Shown piece by piece: positions 1 to 7,841 of a stretch of DNA of 64,000 nucleotides (positions are counted from its first letter, which is position 1; each line of letters starts with the position of its first letter). The translations under genes were made by a program, and so were the position numbers. The notes below the pieces were generated by a model. The model did not search any database. It saw nothing but the letters and a program-made list of their open reading frames with translations, and was not told where the DNA came from. Source of the stretch: JBOFWL01 sp051653605 (GTDB taxonomy: Bacteria; Spirochaetota; Brevinematia; Brevinematales; Brevinemataceae); assembly GCA_051653605.1 (NCBI GenBank), contig JBOFWL010000139.1, positions 124,001-188,000 on the forward strand, given 5' to 3'.

Positions 1-1
1 T

Positions 2-1423
2 CTCATTGGTGATAGTGGGGCGGAAGCGATGATTGTCTCTAAGTCTATCTTTGAAAAATTAAGCGTTCACCCGTCTTTAACTAAAAAAATCAAGTATTGG
101 ATTCTGCTAGATAAGGTGGATAATTCGCCCGAAAATGTGGTATTTTTGCAGGATATTTTATCTCAACCTTTGCCAGCTTATACAACAAATTCTGTAACAC
201 CAGAAGATATTGCATCTCTTATTTATACCTCAGGAACAACAGGTTTTTCTAAGGCGGTCTTGCTTACTCACGGTAATTTTGCGCATCAAGTTAATAACCT
301 TGGCCCGCTTGCAGAGATAGTTCCCAATGATGTGGTGATGAGTATACTTCCTTTGCATCACACATTTATGTTCTCAATAGAAATGACGGTTCTTGGTGTT
401 GGAGCGGCCATCACCTATGTGGAATCGCTTAAGCCAAGTCGTATTATTGCAGCAGTTAAAGAAACCGGAATTACGATTATGATAGGCATACCGGCTCTCT
501 TTAAAAAATTAATCGAAGGCATACAGATGAAGCTCAACGTGCTTCCTGGGCTTCAGGGAGTTATAGTTCGATTTTTAATGAAAATCTCCAATATTTGCTA
601 TCATCTTACGGGTAATCATAAGGCTGGAGCTGTTTTATTTCGTTCTTTAAGAGAAAAAGCAGGATTTGGCACTGTGCGGTATCTTATTTCTGGGGCAGGG
701 CCGCTGGCTATTAAAACGGCTGATGGATATGCTGTGCTTGGATTCAATCTTGCCAATGGATACGGGCTTACGGAGGCATCTCCTGTTTGTTCGGTAAATC
801 CTCCTCGTGGGCCTATTGACAACAAATCTGTGGGTGTTCTGCCTGAAAACACATGGTGGAAGATCGACAATCCTAACGCTGAAGGCATTGGGGAGATTTG
901 TATCAAGGGTGCCAATGTAATGAGAGGATACTTTAATAACCCAGAAGCTACAGCAGCAGCTATTGATAATGAAAATTGGCTACACACAGGGGATATGGGG
1001 TATATTGGCGTCATTAAAGGGCGAGAATATTTGTATATTACAGGACGACTTAAAAATATTATTGTTACCAGTGGTGGGAAAAATATTTATCCAGAAGAAA
1101 TAGAGGAGCAGATTAATGCTCATCCTTATGTTTTAGAATCTGTGGTGATAGGTGTTTCCGCTTCTGATAGTGATGCGGGCGAAGAGCCATGTGCGCTCAT
1201 CGTAATTAACATGCCTTTAATAGAAGAAAATCAGCTTACCGATATTGAAGCTATTAAATTAGATATTGATAATTATATTCGAGAGATGAATAAAAAACTG
1301 AAAAGCTATCAAGTGCTACGAGGTTGGGAAATTCACACTGAGGAATTATTAAAAAATACAACGCGTAAAGTTAAGCGTTTTGAGTATAACGGTAAAAATT
1401 ATCGATACCTGCTTAAAAAATAG
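2..1423 (+). CDS. Long-chain acyl-CoA synthetase (AMP-forming), 5'-truncated by the window edge
   Basis: Activates fatty acids to acyl-AMP and then acyl-CoA at the inner membrane. The reading frame is open from base 2, so the first ATG at 29 is internal and the true start lies outside the window. Visible adenylate-forming motifs, counted from that ATG, are the phosphate loop YTSGTTG (about residue 66), GYGLTEASP (adenine-binding motif), WLHTGDMGYI with the ribose-binding Asp, the hinge YITGRLKN followed by SGGKNIYPEEIE, and a C-terminal TRKVKRFEY that supplies the catalytic Lys. This arrangement is that of FadD/FAA-type ligases. About 473 residues are present, so roughly a fifth of a typical 600-residue protein is missing at the N-terminus. 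A strong hairpin terminator follows directly, so it is the last gene of its transcript. Confidence 0.92.
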   Translation, partial: LIGDSGAEAMIVSKSIFEKLSVHPSLTKKIKYWILLDKVDNSPENVVFLQDILSQPLPAYTTNSVTPEDIASLIYTSGTTGFSKAVLLTHGNFAHQVNNLGPLAEIVPNDVVMSILPLHHTFMFSIEMTVLGVGAAITYVESLKPSRIIAAVKETGITIMIGIPALFKKLIEGIQMKLNVLPGLQGVIVRFLMKISNICYHLTGNHKAGAVLFRSLREKAGFGTVRYLISGAGPLAIKTADGYAVLGFNLANGYGLTEASPVCSVNPPRGPIDNKSVGVLPENTWWKIDNPNAEGIGEICIKGANVMRGYFNNPEATAAAIDNENWLHTGDMGYIGVIKGREYLYITGRLKNIIVTSGGKNIYPEEIEEQINAHPYVLESVVIGVSASDSDAGEEPCALIVINMPLIEENQLTDIEAIKLDIDNYIREMNKKLKSYQVLRGWEIHTEELLKNTTRKVKRFEYNGKNYRYLLKK

Positions 1424-1453
1424 AAAAGCCCCTGTATAGGGGCTTTTTTTATT
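1424..1453 (+). terminator. Rho-independent terminator after the acyl-CoA synthetase
   Basis: A 9-bp perfect stem (AAAAGCCCC / GGGGCTTTT, 1424-1432 and 1439-1447) with a 6-base loop and a run of T lies one base past the stop codon. The minus-strand cluster ends on the same spot, so the hairpin may stop transcription from both sides. Confidence 0.9.
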
Positions 1454-1595
1454 TAGAAGAATAAATGACGTTTCGGCTGATTTTCAATTTTTGGGAAAAC
1501 CCAATTTTTTTATCCTGAGAGCTAATTTGAGAATAAAGCATTGCTTTATGAGCAACAATTTTTTTTTGTTCGATTAATCTATCTTTTAGTCCCAT
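1449..1595 (-). CDS. Small 48-residue basic protein, unknown
   Basis: I read this frame by hand. An ATG at 1595 sits one base after the TAA of the upstream acidic-protein gene. It is preceded by AGGAG with a 6-base spacer, and runs 48 codons to a TAA at 1449-1451 inside the terminator. The protein begins MGLKDRLIEQKKIVAHKAML and is rich in Lys, Ser and Ile (about 11 Lys, 1 Asp, 1 Glu), with no signal peptide or membrane segment. The first half could form an amphipathic helix. The ribosome binding site and stop/start spacing support translation coupled to the upstream gene. I recognise no family. Its place at the end of the rpoN-fapA-fliS cluster hints at a motility link, but that is inference. 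Confidence 0.6.
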   Translation of the reverse strand: MGLKDRLIEQKKIVAHKAMLYSQISSQDKKIGFSQKLKISRNVIYSSK

Positions 1596-1596
1596 A

Positions 1597-3162
1597 TTAG
1601 ACTCCTAAATCATCCAGTAGGCGTAAATATAAGAAATAAAAATCTTTATGAGCAAGTTCTTCTATTTTATGATTGGGCAAGTACTCTAGCAAGATATCAA
1701 TTTCTGCCATCACAGATGCTAATTCATCCCGAGACAACGATGTAATTCTGGTTGACGATGTCGCAATCCTTGTTTCGGGTGCTGAAGCAGTATCTATTTT
1801 AACATTTGTATCTTTTGAAGAGGTATTCAACGATTCAAATCGAGCTAAAATTTCTGCCTCGGCATTTAAATCGATCGACATTTCAGCAGGTTTTGCTGGC
1901 TCTGCGGGCATGGTTGGTATTGCGAGGAGTTCATCAGTGCTTAAGGCTTCTTCTTCGAGGTCGATAGAGGGAACACTTTGCTGAGGCTCGAAGTACGTGA
2001 TAGAGTGATCTTCTTGAGAGAATATTTTTGTAAAATCTTCTTTAGATTCAATATCAATCGACGGTATAGATTGTTCTTTTTCAATAGATATATCAGAAAC
2101 ATTTTCCCTGTAAGTGCTTGTATTATATTGATTTAAGTCTGTTTCCTGTGTGGTGATACTTGCTTCTTGGAGCTGATCGAGATCGATTATTGTTCTTGTA
2201 ATAATTTTAGAGAAAGAACTATCTTCTTCTTTTGAGCTAGTATTTTCTGTTGATGGAATGTCGAGAGGGGCAATAGAATCAAAGGAAAACTCTTTTCGAG
2301 GTGATACGGACTCTATTGAAATTTCTTCATAATTTTGAGTTGGGGTAACTTCTTCGATATCGATAGGTGTTGGAATAATTTCTTCTATTACAGGAATAGA
2401 GCCGATCATCACTTCGTCTTTTGTAACAACTACATCTATATCTTCGATAACGTCCTCTCCAACAATGAATGTTTCAGGTAGGGGAGGGGAAATTATTTGT
2501 TCTGAATTATTTACAACAGGGCTAATTGGAGTGATAGGTGTCACTTCTTCTACAAGAAATTCTGAGAGATCAGATTTTACTTCTTGGGCAATAGTATCCA
2601 ACTCTTTTTGAGCCGGCATGGCAAAAGAGCTGATTTCTTCTTCAGGTAATGGAGGGAGATCAGAGGGGGGAAGATCAGGGAGTTCAATAAAATTTGGTTC
2701 AGTAATGGGTGGGTCGACGATAACCGCCTCGGACTTATCAATATCTGTAGAAACAACAGATTCTGTAACTTCTTCTTGTGGTATCTCGGTGATAGTTAAC
2801 GCTTTGTGTACTTCTTGGTCGAAATCAGCAAATATTTGATCAAGATCGGCATGAAATTTTGGGGCATTTTCTTTTATTGATATACTTTCTTTGGTCAATC
2901 CTTGACCTAAAGCAGCCAGAGACCCCTTTAAGCTGTCAAAGTTCTTTTCAATCTGCATAACATCAGCATCAAAACGAGCTAACATGTCATCAAGATCGTT
3001 GTGCTTATGAGCAAAACTTGGCAGATCGGGCATAGGAGCCTCCTTATTTTCCGTGCTTCCGTGCACTTGTAGAAAATCCGGTATCTGTTTAGGATATTCA
3101 ACAGATTGACGGTTCATTCCGTAAAACGACACTGTGATTTTGGAAGATGTATTTGCTTCCAT
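1597..3162 (-). CDS. Long acidic, low-complexity protein in the flagellar cluster, unknown
   Basis: 521 residues, no signal peptide and no membrane segment. Residues 1-45 form a short ordered-looking start (KITVSFYGM). About 50-115 is probably helical (LDDMLARFDADVMQIEKNFDSL). About 125-440 is a very acidic Pro/Glu/Ser/Thr/Ile-rich stretch with loosely repeated IDIE, PSIDIE and PPLPE patches, almost surely disordered. The last 45 residues (DELASVMAEIDILLEYLPNH to LLDDLGV) look like a compact helical domain and are the most likely conserved part. The gene starts 5 bases after the fliS stop, with its Shine-Dalgarno in a small hairpin over that stop. Two ordered ends on a long acidic tether suggest a scaffold or chaperone-like partner of flagellar or cytoskeletal proteins. 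That is inference only. Confidence 0.75.
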   Translation of the reverse strand: MEANTSSKITVSFYGMNRQSVEYPKQIPDFLQVHGSTENKEAPMPDLPSFAHKHNDLDDMLARFDADVMQIEKNFDSLKGSLAALGQGLTKESISIKENAPKFHADLDQIFADFDQEVHKALTITEIPQEEVTESVVSTDIDKSEAVIVDPPITEPNFIELPDLPPSDLPPLPEEEISSFAMPAQKELDTIAQEVKSDLSEFLVEEVTPITPISPVVNNSEQIISPPLPETFIVGEDVIEDIDVVVTKDEVMIGSIPVIEEIIPTPIDIEEVTPTQNYEEISIESVSPRKEFSFDSIAPLDIPSTENTSSKEEDSSFSKIITRTIIDLDQLQEASITTQETDLNQYNTSTYRENVSDISIEKEQSIPSIDIESKEDFTKIFSQEDHSITYFEPQQSVPSIDLEEEALSTDELLAIPTMPAEPAKPAEMSIDLNAEAEILARFESLNTSSKDTNVKIDTASAPETRIATSSTRITSLSRDELASVMAEIDILLEYLPNHKIEELAHKDFYFLYLRLLDDLGV

Positions 3163-3167
3163 CAGGG

Positions 3168-3572
3168 TTACCCTGAAATATTTATATGCTGGGTTGTCTT
3201 ATTTTGAGCAGGTTCATTTTTAAGGAGTTCATCCCAACCGGCTTTTAGATTTTCTAAGAGTTCGACAACTTCTTCTAATATAGAAGCATCTTTTTGAAGA
3301 TTTGCCTCTACTAAGCGGCGGTGCATATACAAATAAAGCGAGGAGAGTGTATTTGAAATTTCTCCAGCTTCAAAATTCAAAGAAGAAAGCAGCTCACTCA
3401 CAATATTTTGTACCTTGATGATATTAACGTGAGCAGTTTCGTAGTCTTTAACTTCGATTGCATTACTAGCCTTCTTTGAAAATCGAATGGCTCCATCATA
3501 GAGCATTACGACTAGCTTAAGCCCGCTGGCTGTTTCAATTTCATTAACGTGATAGGCTTCAAAACCCTGCAT
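3168..3572 (-). CDS. fliS: Flagellin export chaperone FliS
   Basis: FliS binds the C-terminal disordered part of flagellin in the cytoplasm and prevents early polymerisation before export through the flagellar type III apparatus. The 134-residue protein has the family features: a Tyr-containing N-terminus (QGFEAYHVNEIETAS), the first helix with LVVMLYDGAIRF, then an antiparallel helical bundle including LYLYMHRRLVEANLQKD and LLENLKAGWDEL. Length matches the usual 120-140. A good AGGAGG lies 5 bases before the ATG. The 57-base gap to pdxA holds a possible sigma-28-like element (see 3601-3627), which would suit a late flagellar gene. Confidence 0.93.
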   Translation of the reverse strand: MQGFEAYHVNEIETASGLKLVVMLYDGAIRFSKKASNAIEVKDYETAHVNIIKVQNIVSELLSSLNFEAGEISNTLSSLYLYMHRRLVEANLQKDASILEEVVELLENLKAGWDELLKNEPAQNKTTQHINISG

Positions 3573-3600
3573 AGTTGCCTCCTGAGTTTAAACCAATAGT

Positions 3601-3627
3601 TCATCGGAAATTTTAAGAAACCCTTGA
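3601..3627 (-). promoter_or_regulatory. Possible sigma-28 (FliA)-like promoter before fliS
   Basis: Minus strand: TCAAGGGT (3620-3627), an 11-base spacer and TCCGATGA (3601-3608), compared with the FliA consensus TAAAGTTT-N11-GCCGATAA. This gives 5 of 8 and 6 of 8 matches with exact spacing, 28 bases before the fliS ATG. The match is moderate and could be chance. Confidence 0.3.
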
Positions 3628-3629
3628 GT

Positions 3630-4532
3630 TTAGGGGCAATTTTTTAAAGCAAACAAAAGAGCATTGAGTGTTGGAATGTGGTCTGCTTTATTTTTCCCTG
3701 CTAAATCAAAAGCACATCCATGATCGGGAGAACATCGTAAAAAGGGCAGCCCCATGCTTACGTTGATTCCATCCTGAAAATGGAGAAGTTTAAATGGTGC
3801 TAAGGCCTGATCGTGGTAGCTAGACACCAGCACCGAGTAGACGCCTTGTTCTGCCAATCGAAACGCTATGTCTCCAGCGATAGGCCCTGCTAAGGGTATT
3901 CCTTCTTTGCGTAATTTTTCAATTACGGGAATGAAAATTTCTTGTTCTTCCCGCCCAATAATTCCGCCTTCACCTGCGTGGGGGTTTAATCCACATACTC
4001 CAATAGCTTGTGTTTTTTTTAGATAATCCCGTTGGAAGGCCCAGGCATTGCGAATAGCTTGTTCTAGCCTGTCTGCTGTAAGATGGGAGGGAACTTCTTT
4101 TATAGGGATATGAACCGTCGCAAGAAGAACACTCCACTTAGGGCTATAGAAAATCATTTCTGGTTGACAGGAGAATGCTTCGCCTAGGTAGTCTGTATGC
4201 CCGTGAAAACCGGTATTTCCTGCTTCAACAATAGCTTTTTTAGATACTGGAGCAGTAACAAGCCCTTTGTATCTCCCATTTTTGAGTAATGAAACGGCTT
4301 TTTCAAGGGCTTTAAGCGCAGATAATCCAGATTGGCTGCTTTCCTGACCTGCTAAGATCTCAATATTATCTGTTACTTCATGCTGAAAGGGGCTATCTTT
4401 TAGGATATAGCTGTTTCCAATAAGTAAAAAACGCCCGCGGGCGTTTTTATCAAGACAATTGAGCGCTTTAAAGACAACCTCTCCACCAATACCAGCGGGA
4501 TCCCCTAAGGTAATAAGAAGATCTGCAGACAT
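3630..4532 (-). CDS. pdxA: 4-hydroxythreonine-4-phosphate dehydrogenase PdxA
   Basis: Oxidises 4-phosphohydroxy-L-threonine with NAD(P) in the DXP-dependent pathway to pyridoxal phosphate. Visible signatures are the N-terminal TLGDPAGIGGEVV, LVTAPVSKKAI, and three metal-binding His in GFHGHTDYLGE, GLNPHAGEGG and SSYHDQALAPFK, then GLPFLRCSPDHGCAFDLAGK. At 300 residues it is slightly shorter than the common 325-330. The start codon abuts the bactofilin stop with no gap and only a weak ribosome binding site, so translation is probably coupled. No other pdx gene is in the window. A metabolic gene sits here between cytoskeletal and flagellar genes. Confidence 0.95.
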   Translation of the reverse strand: MSADLLITLGDPAGIGGEVVFKALNCLDKNARGRFLLIGNSYILKDSPFQHEVTDNIEILAGQESSQSGLSALKALEKAVSLLKNGRYKGLVTAPVSKKAIVEAGNTGFHGHTDYLGEAFSCQPEMIFYSPKWSVLLATVHIPIKEVPSHLTADRLEQAIRNAWAFQRDYLKKTQAIGVCGLNPHAGEGGIIGREEQEIFIPVIEKLRKEGIPLAGPIAGDIAFRLAEQGVYSVLVSSYHDQALAPFKLLHFQDGINVSMGLPFLRCSPDHGCAFDLAGKNKADHIPTLNALLFALKNCP

Positions 4533-4913
4533 CTATTGAAAGGCTTTATTTACTTCGGCAACAACATCAACCTGAGGGCTTGCAGAAATACGACAGTGTC
4601 CATCCCACATAACGCCATTTTGAATAATAAGTTCAGGGGTGCTGATATCACCAGAAATACGTGCTGTAGGTAGAAGCATAGCTCTTATTTTGGCTTTGAT
4701 ATCGCCTAGAACGGTGCCTTCTACTATTACTGAATCGGCTTCGATGAGGGAGCGAATACGCCCATTTTTGCCAATTACAACATGTTCCAAGTTGAGTTCT
4801 TTACCTACAAATTGTCCGTCAACACGAAGGGAGCCGTCAATTGTGATAACTCCTTCAAATGTAGAGCCTTCACCAATGATATTATTCTTGTTGCTAACAC
4901 GCTGAGAATTCAT
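4533..4913 (-). CDS. Bactofilin
   Basis: Bactofilins are right-handed beta-helix proteins that polymerise without nucleotide into filaments under the membrane and organise cell shape and envelope enzymes. In spirochaetes they are linked to cell-body form. The 126-residue protein has the core repeat pattern of hydrophobic residues every second position with Gly/Asn turns: TFEGVITIDGSLRVDGQF, IGKNGRIRSLIEADSVIVEG, LGDIKAKIRAMLLPTARISG, DISTPELIIQNGVMWDG. Short polar ends flank the helix. AAGGGG lies 8 bases before the ATG, and the gap to the upstream helical gene is 12 bases, so the two are co-transcribed. Confidence 0.92.
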   Translation of the reverse strand: MNSQRVSNKNNIIGEGSTFEGVITIDGSLRVDGQFVGKELNLEHVVIGKNGRIRSLIEADSVIVEGTVLGDIKAKIRAMLLPTARISGDISTPELIIQNGVMWDGHCRISASPQVDVVAEVNKAFQ

Positions 4914-4925
4914 AAAGGATACCCC

Positions 4926-5747
4926 TTATCTATTTTGATTGTCTATATTCATGGCATCAAAGAAATCACGATTACTCATCATCATATATTCTTCGACTTC
5001 ATTTATAAAATTTTTACATTCTTCTAGAGCTACTTGATAGGTTAGCCCATATATTCTTACATTACTATCGATACCACTTACGGTTTGGGTAAAATCAACG
5101 CGAGACAGAGTTTCATCCTTTTGAATTATCTCAATACTTGATCTCACTATATTGATGAAAACATGATATTTCTTCAGAATATCAATATATTCTCGGTGCA
5201 TGAGGTCTTCTTTTATTGAAGATCTGCCCGAACGAGGTTGAGCCCCAAAGGTAATGTATGAGTTTAACAAGCGAACAAGGTCCTGATAGTGGAGGTAAAT
5301 TTGCTCGCGAGACGATGTATTACGAGAGGCACCCATTAACCCTTTCTGTGTAAAAAGCACTAGATAATTATCTTTAATAAATTCAACCATCGAAAAAAGC
5401 TCGTTGATTACTTGAGGAACATGTACTCCGTAGTCTTTGATTACAACATCAGCTAGGGCATTAAAATCTGAAAGAGAGTTTCTCTCTTCATCTGCAGCCA
5501 TTTTTTGAGAAGCACTTGTTTTTCTAAGGTTTTCTTCTGTTAAATTATAAATCCTAAGGTCTTCCCAAGACAACTCACCTTCGTTAAGTTTAACTAAATC
5601 TTGACGAACACGGATGATATTTTTGTGAGTATCGTCAACTTTTTTGGGATCATTTTGTCCTGTAATAGATAAACGGAGCTTTCGCTCAAGAACTTTGAGT
5701 TTATCCAAAATAATAGGGCGATATTCTTCGATACCATGGTTGCGCAT
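4926..5747 (-). CDS. Helical cytoplasmic protein of unknown function in the motility cluster
   Basis: 273 residues, no signal peptide and no membrane span, predicted almost wholly alpha-helical. I chose the ATG at 5747 (MRNHGIEEYRPI) because GGAG lies 9 bases before it. The in-frame TTG at 5762 lacks a ribosome binding site and contains part of that GGAG. Charged helices occur at about 8-60 and 95-150, and the tail is EEYMMMSNRDFFDAMNID. I do not recognise the family. Its own promoter candidate lies at 5794-5822. Lying between fapA and bactofilin, it may take part in flagellar or cell-shape work; this is inference from position only. Confidence 0.75.
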   Translation of the reverse strand: MRNHGIEEYRPIILDKLKVLERKLRLSITGQNDPKKVDDTHKNIIRVRQDLVKLNEGELSWEDLRIYNLTEENLRKTSASQKMAADEERNSLSDFNALADVVIKDYGVHVPQVINELFSMVEFIKDNYLVLFTQKGLMGASRNTSSREQIYLHYQDLVRLLNSYITFGAQPRSGRSSIKEDLMHREYIDILKKYHVFINIVRSSIEIIQKDETLSRVDFTQTVSGIDSNVRIYGLTYQVALEECKNFINEVEEYMMMSNRDFFDAMNIDNQNR

Positions 5748-5793
5748 GCGCTTTTTCTCCAAACAAAGGTTTTAGTACAAATATGAGAGGTAC

Positions 5794-5822
5794 AGTATAG
5801 TTTTTTTTGATAAAATATGCAA
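5794..5822 (-). promoter_or_regulatory. Sigma-70-like promoter for the 273-aa gene, bactofilin, pdxA block
   Basis: Minus strand TTGCAT (5817-5822), 17-base spacer, TATACT (5794-5799). It lies in the 90-base gap after fapA, about 46 bases before the ATG, so the lower half of the cluster can be transcribed without rpoN-fapA. Confidence 0.5.
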
Positions 5823-5837
5823 GAAAAAAATATTATA

Positions 5838-7841
5838 TTATCGTTTTCTTTCTCGCTTATCAGTTTTTGATAACGACGGTGGTGCTTCTGTTGGGTGAGG
5901 AGTTCGATAAGCAGAAGCGGTGATGGCTTTGTCTTTTCGGATGAAGGCTGCAGAGCCTTGTTCCCCAGTATTATCAAGGGTTGCATCCCCGATTCGTAGT
6001 CGCACCCCAGGCATCATTCGTTTACTAAGAGATAGGCAGGATGCGTCCTGTGTTTCTTTTACTTCTGCGTGGAAGACAGATAGCATTGCCTCAGATTTTT
6101 TCTGCTGTTCTTGAAGGGAAAAAATCATTTGTTCGAGCTTTGCTGTTCGAGGATTAATATGCCCTGCTAAATTTGCAAGCTCTACTTTCATCAGCTCAAT
6201 ACGCTCTGTTCTTTCTTGAATTACTTTTTCAAGAGCAGCGATTTCACGGAATGCTTTGAAGGCATATCCAACTTCAATATTTGTTTCGATGTATGATTCG
6301 GCTCCAGCTTGTTCGGCGTATACAGAGCCTTGAACTCGCATTTGTCCACCTGCAATGATAGGGCGTTTTCCACCTATTGCGATGATATTACCATGACACG
6401 AAATTGAGCAGTGGAGAATATAATCACTTACAACAATATTTTGCCCTACACTTAGGGATGCTCTTTCAATAAATTTAGCAAAGAGGTTGCCTCTGCATTC
6501 AATTTTGGCGTCATCTCTTCCTTGAATACCTTTATGAGAGATGATATTTCCTTCGGCACTAATGAAACTTTTACCAATATGCCCATGTATTTCGACATTT
6601 CCACCTGCAATAACGGTAAATCCGTCATCGACATTCCCTTTAATGATGACATTCCCAATAAAATCGATGTTTCCAACGCTGAGATCCACGTCTCCACTGA
6701 TTTCTAATGCAGGATCGACACATATTTGATTGTTTTTCAAGTATACCTGTCCCATATCAGAGGCAATAGCCCTTAGGCCATCCCCAGAAATAGATACATT
6801 TTCCCCTAAATTAAATGAGATTTCTTTACCTGGCATTGGGGGAATATTTTCGCCCATGAGAGTTTTTCCCATAGAACCAGGGGTAGGGGGGTGCATAATG
6901 GCAAGTGTGTCACCCTTTTGCACGTTATGGATGATATTGAGCTCTTTAAAGTTAACGCTTCCATCAGCCATGACAGCGTATTTTATCTGATCCTGCCCTG
7001 TGGGGAATAGGTATTCGATATAACCGTCTTCTCCATTTTCCATGACAATACCTTCTGCAACAACAAGAGGGACATTATACAGATCATTACTAAGAATTTC
7101 ACGGATTACTTTTTCGTTGATACCATATAAAATCCCCAATTTTTTGAGTGCTTCGATAACTTCTTCAGCTTCGGGGATTCTTCCTATTTTGGCATTATTT
7201 GTTGCTATGGATAGATCGCCTGCTTCCATATCCTTAGCATATTTAGGAGCTGTATAGCTAAAATAGGCTACCATATTATCTTTATCTGTATAAACGGTAA
7301 AAGTAGAGTCATACGAAGAGTGAACATAAGGGGCGATAACAACGGGTTCTCCGTTTTTTTTAAAGGCTTGTAAAACTAACGACTTGTCATAATTTACGAT
7401 ACCCATATTGGATAAATGTTCTTCTACCTGAGCTAAACTTATAGGTGTTCCAAGCCCTGTAGGATTGTTTATAGACAGATGAAGCCCTGTTTTTCGCATA
7501 ATAATACGGAAAGAACCATTCTTATTTTGGGCTAAAGCATTTAAGCTGTTATAATCGGTTTGGGGAAGAAGAAGGTCTTTAGCCTCTGGTTTGAGCGTAA
7601 CCATATACCGAGATGGAGATTTTAACCAGCCCATCATACCGTTTCGCCCTCTAGTAATCTCAGAGATTGTAAAACTATTAGAGGGTATTCCATAAATCTC
7701 CGATGCTTTTTTAATTGCTTCTTTGATATTGAAAGCAAGAATTTCCATGTCGGAGTTTTTTGAAATATCGGCAATTCTTTGAGCATCGGTTCGTAATTCA
7801 GCCCATTGATCTCGTTCAAGAAGTTTTTGAAGTCTATTCAT
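5838..7841 (-). CDS. fapA: FapA/DUF342 family protein (flagellar assembly protein A type)
   Basis: Large polymer-like beta-helical protein, named after a role in flagellar assembly. Residues about 40-90 (AIKKASEIYGIP to GMMGWLKSPSRYMVTLK) resemble the Jag_N domain. The middle is mixed. About 355-520 is a classic DUF342 beta-helix with short repeats such as GDVDLSVGNIDFIGNVIIKG and AGGNVEIHGHIGKSFISAEG, and about 525-600 is a coiled coil (AALEKVIQERTERIELMK). The tail is basic. It overlaps rpoN by four bases (ATGA), so the two are translationally coupled. Pairing DUF342 with bactofilin puts two beta-helix polymer proteins in one operon. Good confidence in family; the molecular role in this organism is unknown. 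Confidence 0.88.
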   Translation of the reverse strand: MNRLQKLLERDQWAELRTDAQRIADISKNSDMEILAFNIKEAIKKASEIYGIPSNSFTISEITRGRNGMMGWLKSPSRYMVTLKPEAKDLLLPQTDYNSLNALAQNKNGSFRIIMRKTGLHLSINNPTGLGTPISLAQVEEHLSNMGIVNYDKSLVLQAFKKNGEPVVIAPYVHSSYDSTFTVYTDKDNMVAYFSYTAPKYAKDMEAGDLSIATNNAKIGRIPEAEEVIEALKKLGILYGINEKVIREILSNDLYNVPLVVAEGIVMENGEDGYIEYLFPTGQDQIKYAVMADGSVNFKELNIIHNVQKGDTLAIMHPPTPGSMGKTLMGENIPPMPGKEISFNLGENVSISGDGLRAIASDMGQVYLKNNQICVDPALEISGDVDLSVGNIDFIGNVIIKGNVDDGFTVIAGGNVEIHGHIGKSFISAEGNIISHKGIQGRDDAKIECRGNLFAKFIERASLSVGQNIVVSDYILHCSISCHGNIIAIGGKRPIIAGGQMRVQGSVYAEQAGAESYIETNIEVGYAFKAFREIAALEKVIQERTERIELMKVELANLAGHINPRTAKLEQMIFSLQEQQKKSEAMLSVFHAEVKETQDASCLSLSKRMMPGVRLRIGDATLDNTGEQGSAAFIRKDKAITASAYRTPHPTEAPPSLSKTDKRERKR

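Noticed and set aside
616..1014. 132-codon minus-strand frame inside the acyl-CoA synthetase gene
   Set aside because: Lies wholly opposite a gene with clear motifs, has no ribosome binding site and is biased as a codon shadow.
5748..5762. TTG start for the helical gene (MEKKRMRNHG)
   Set aside because: The TTG overlaps the GGAG that serves the ATG at 5747 and has no ribosome binding site of its own.
5594..5986. 130-codon minus-strand frame bridging fapA and the helical gene
   Set aside because: Overlaps two better genes in another frame and crosses the promoter region at 5794-5822.
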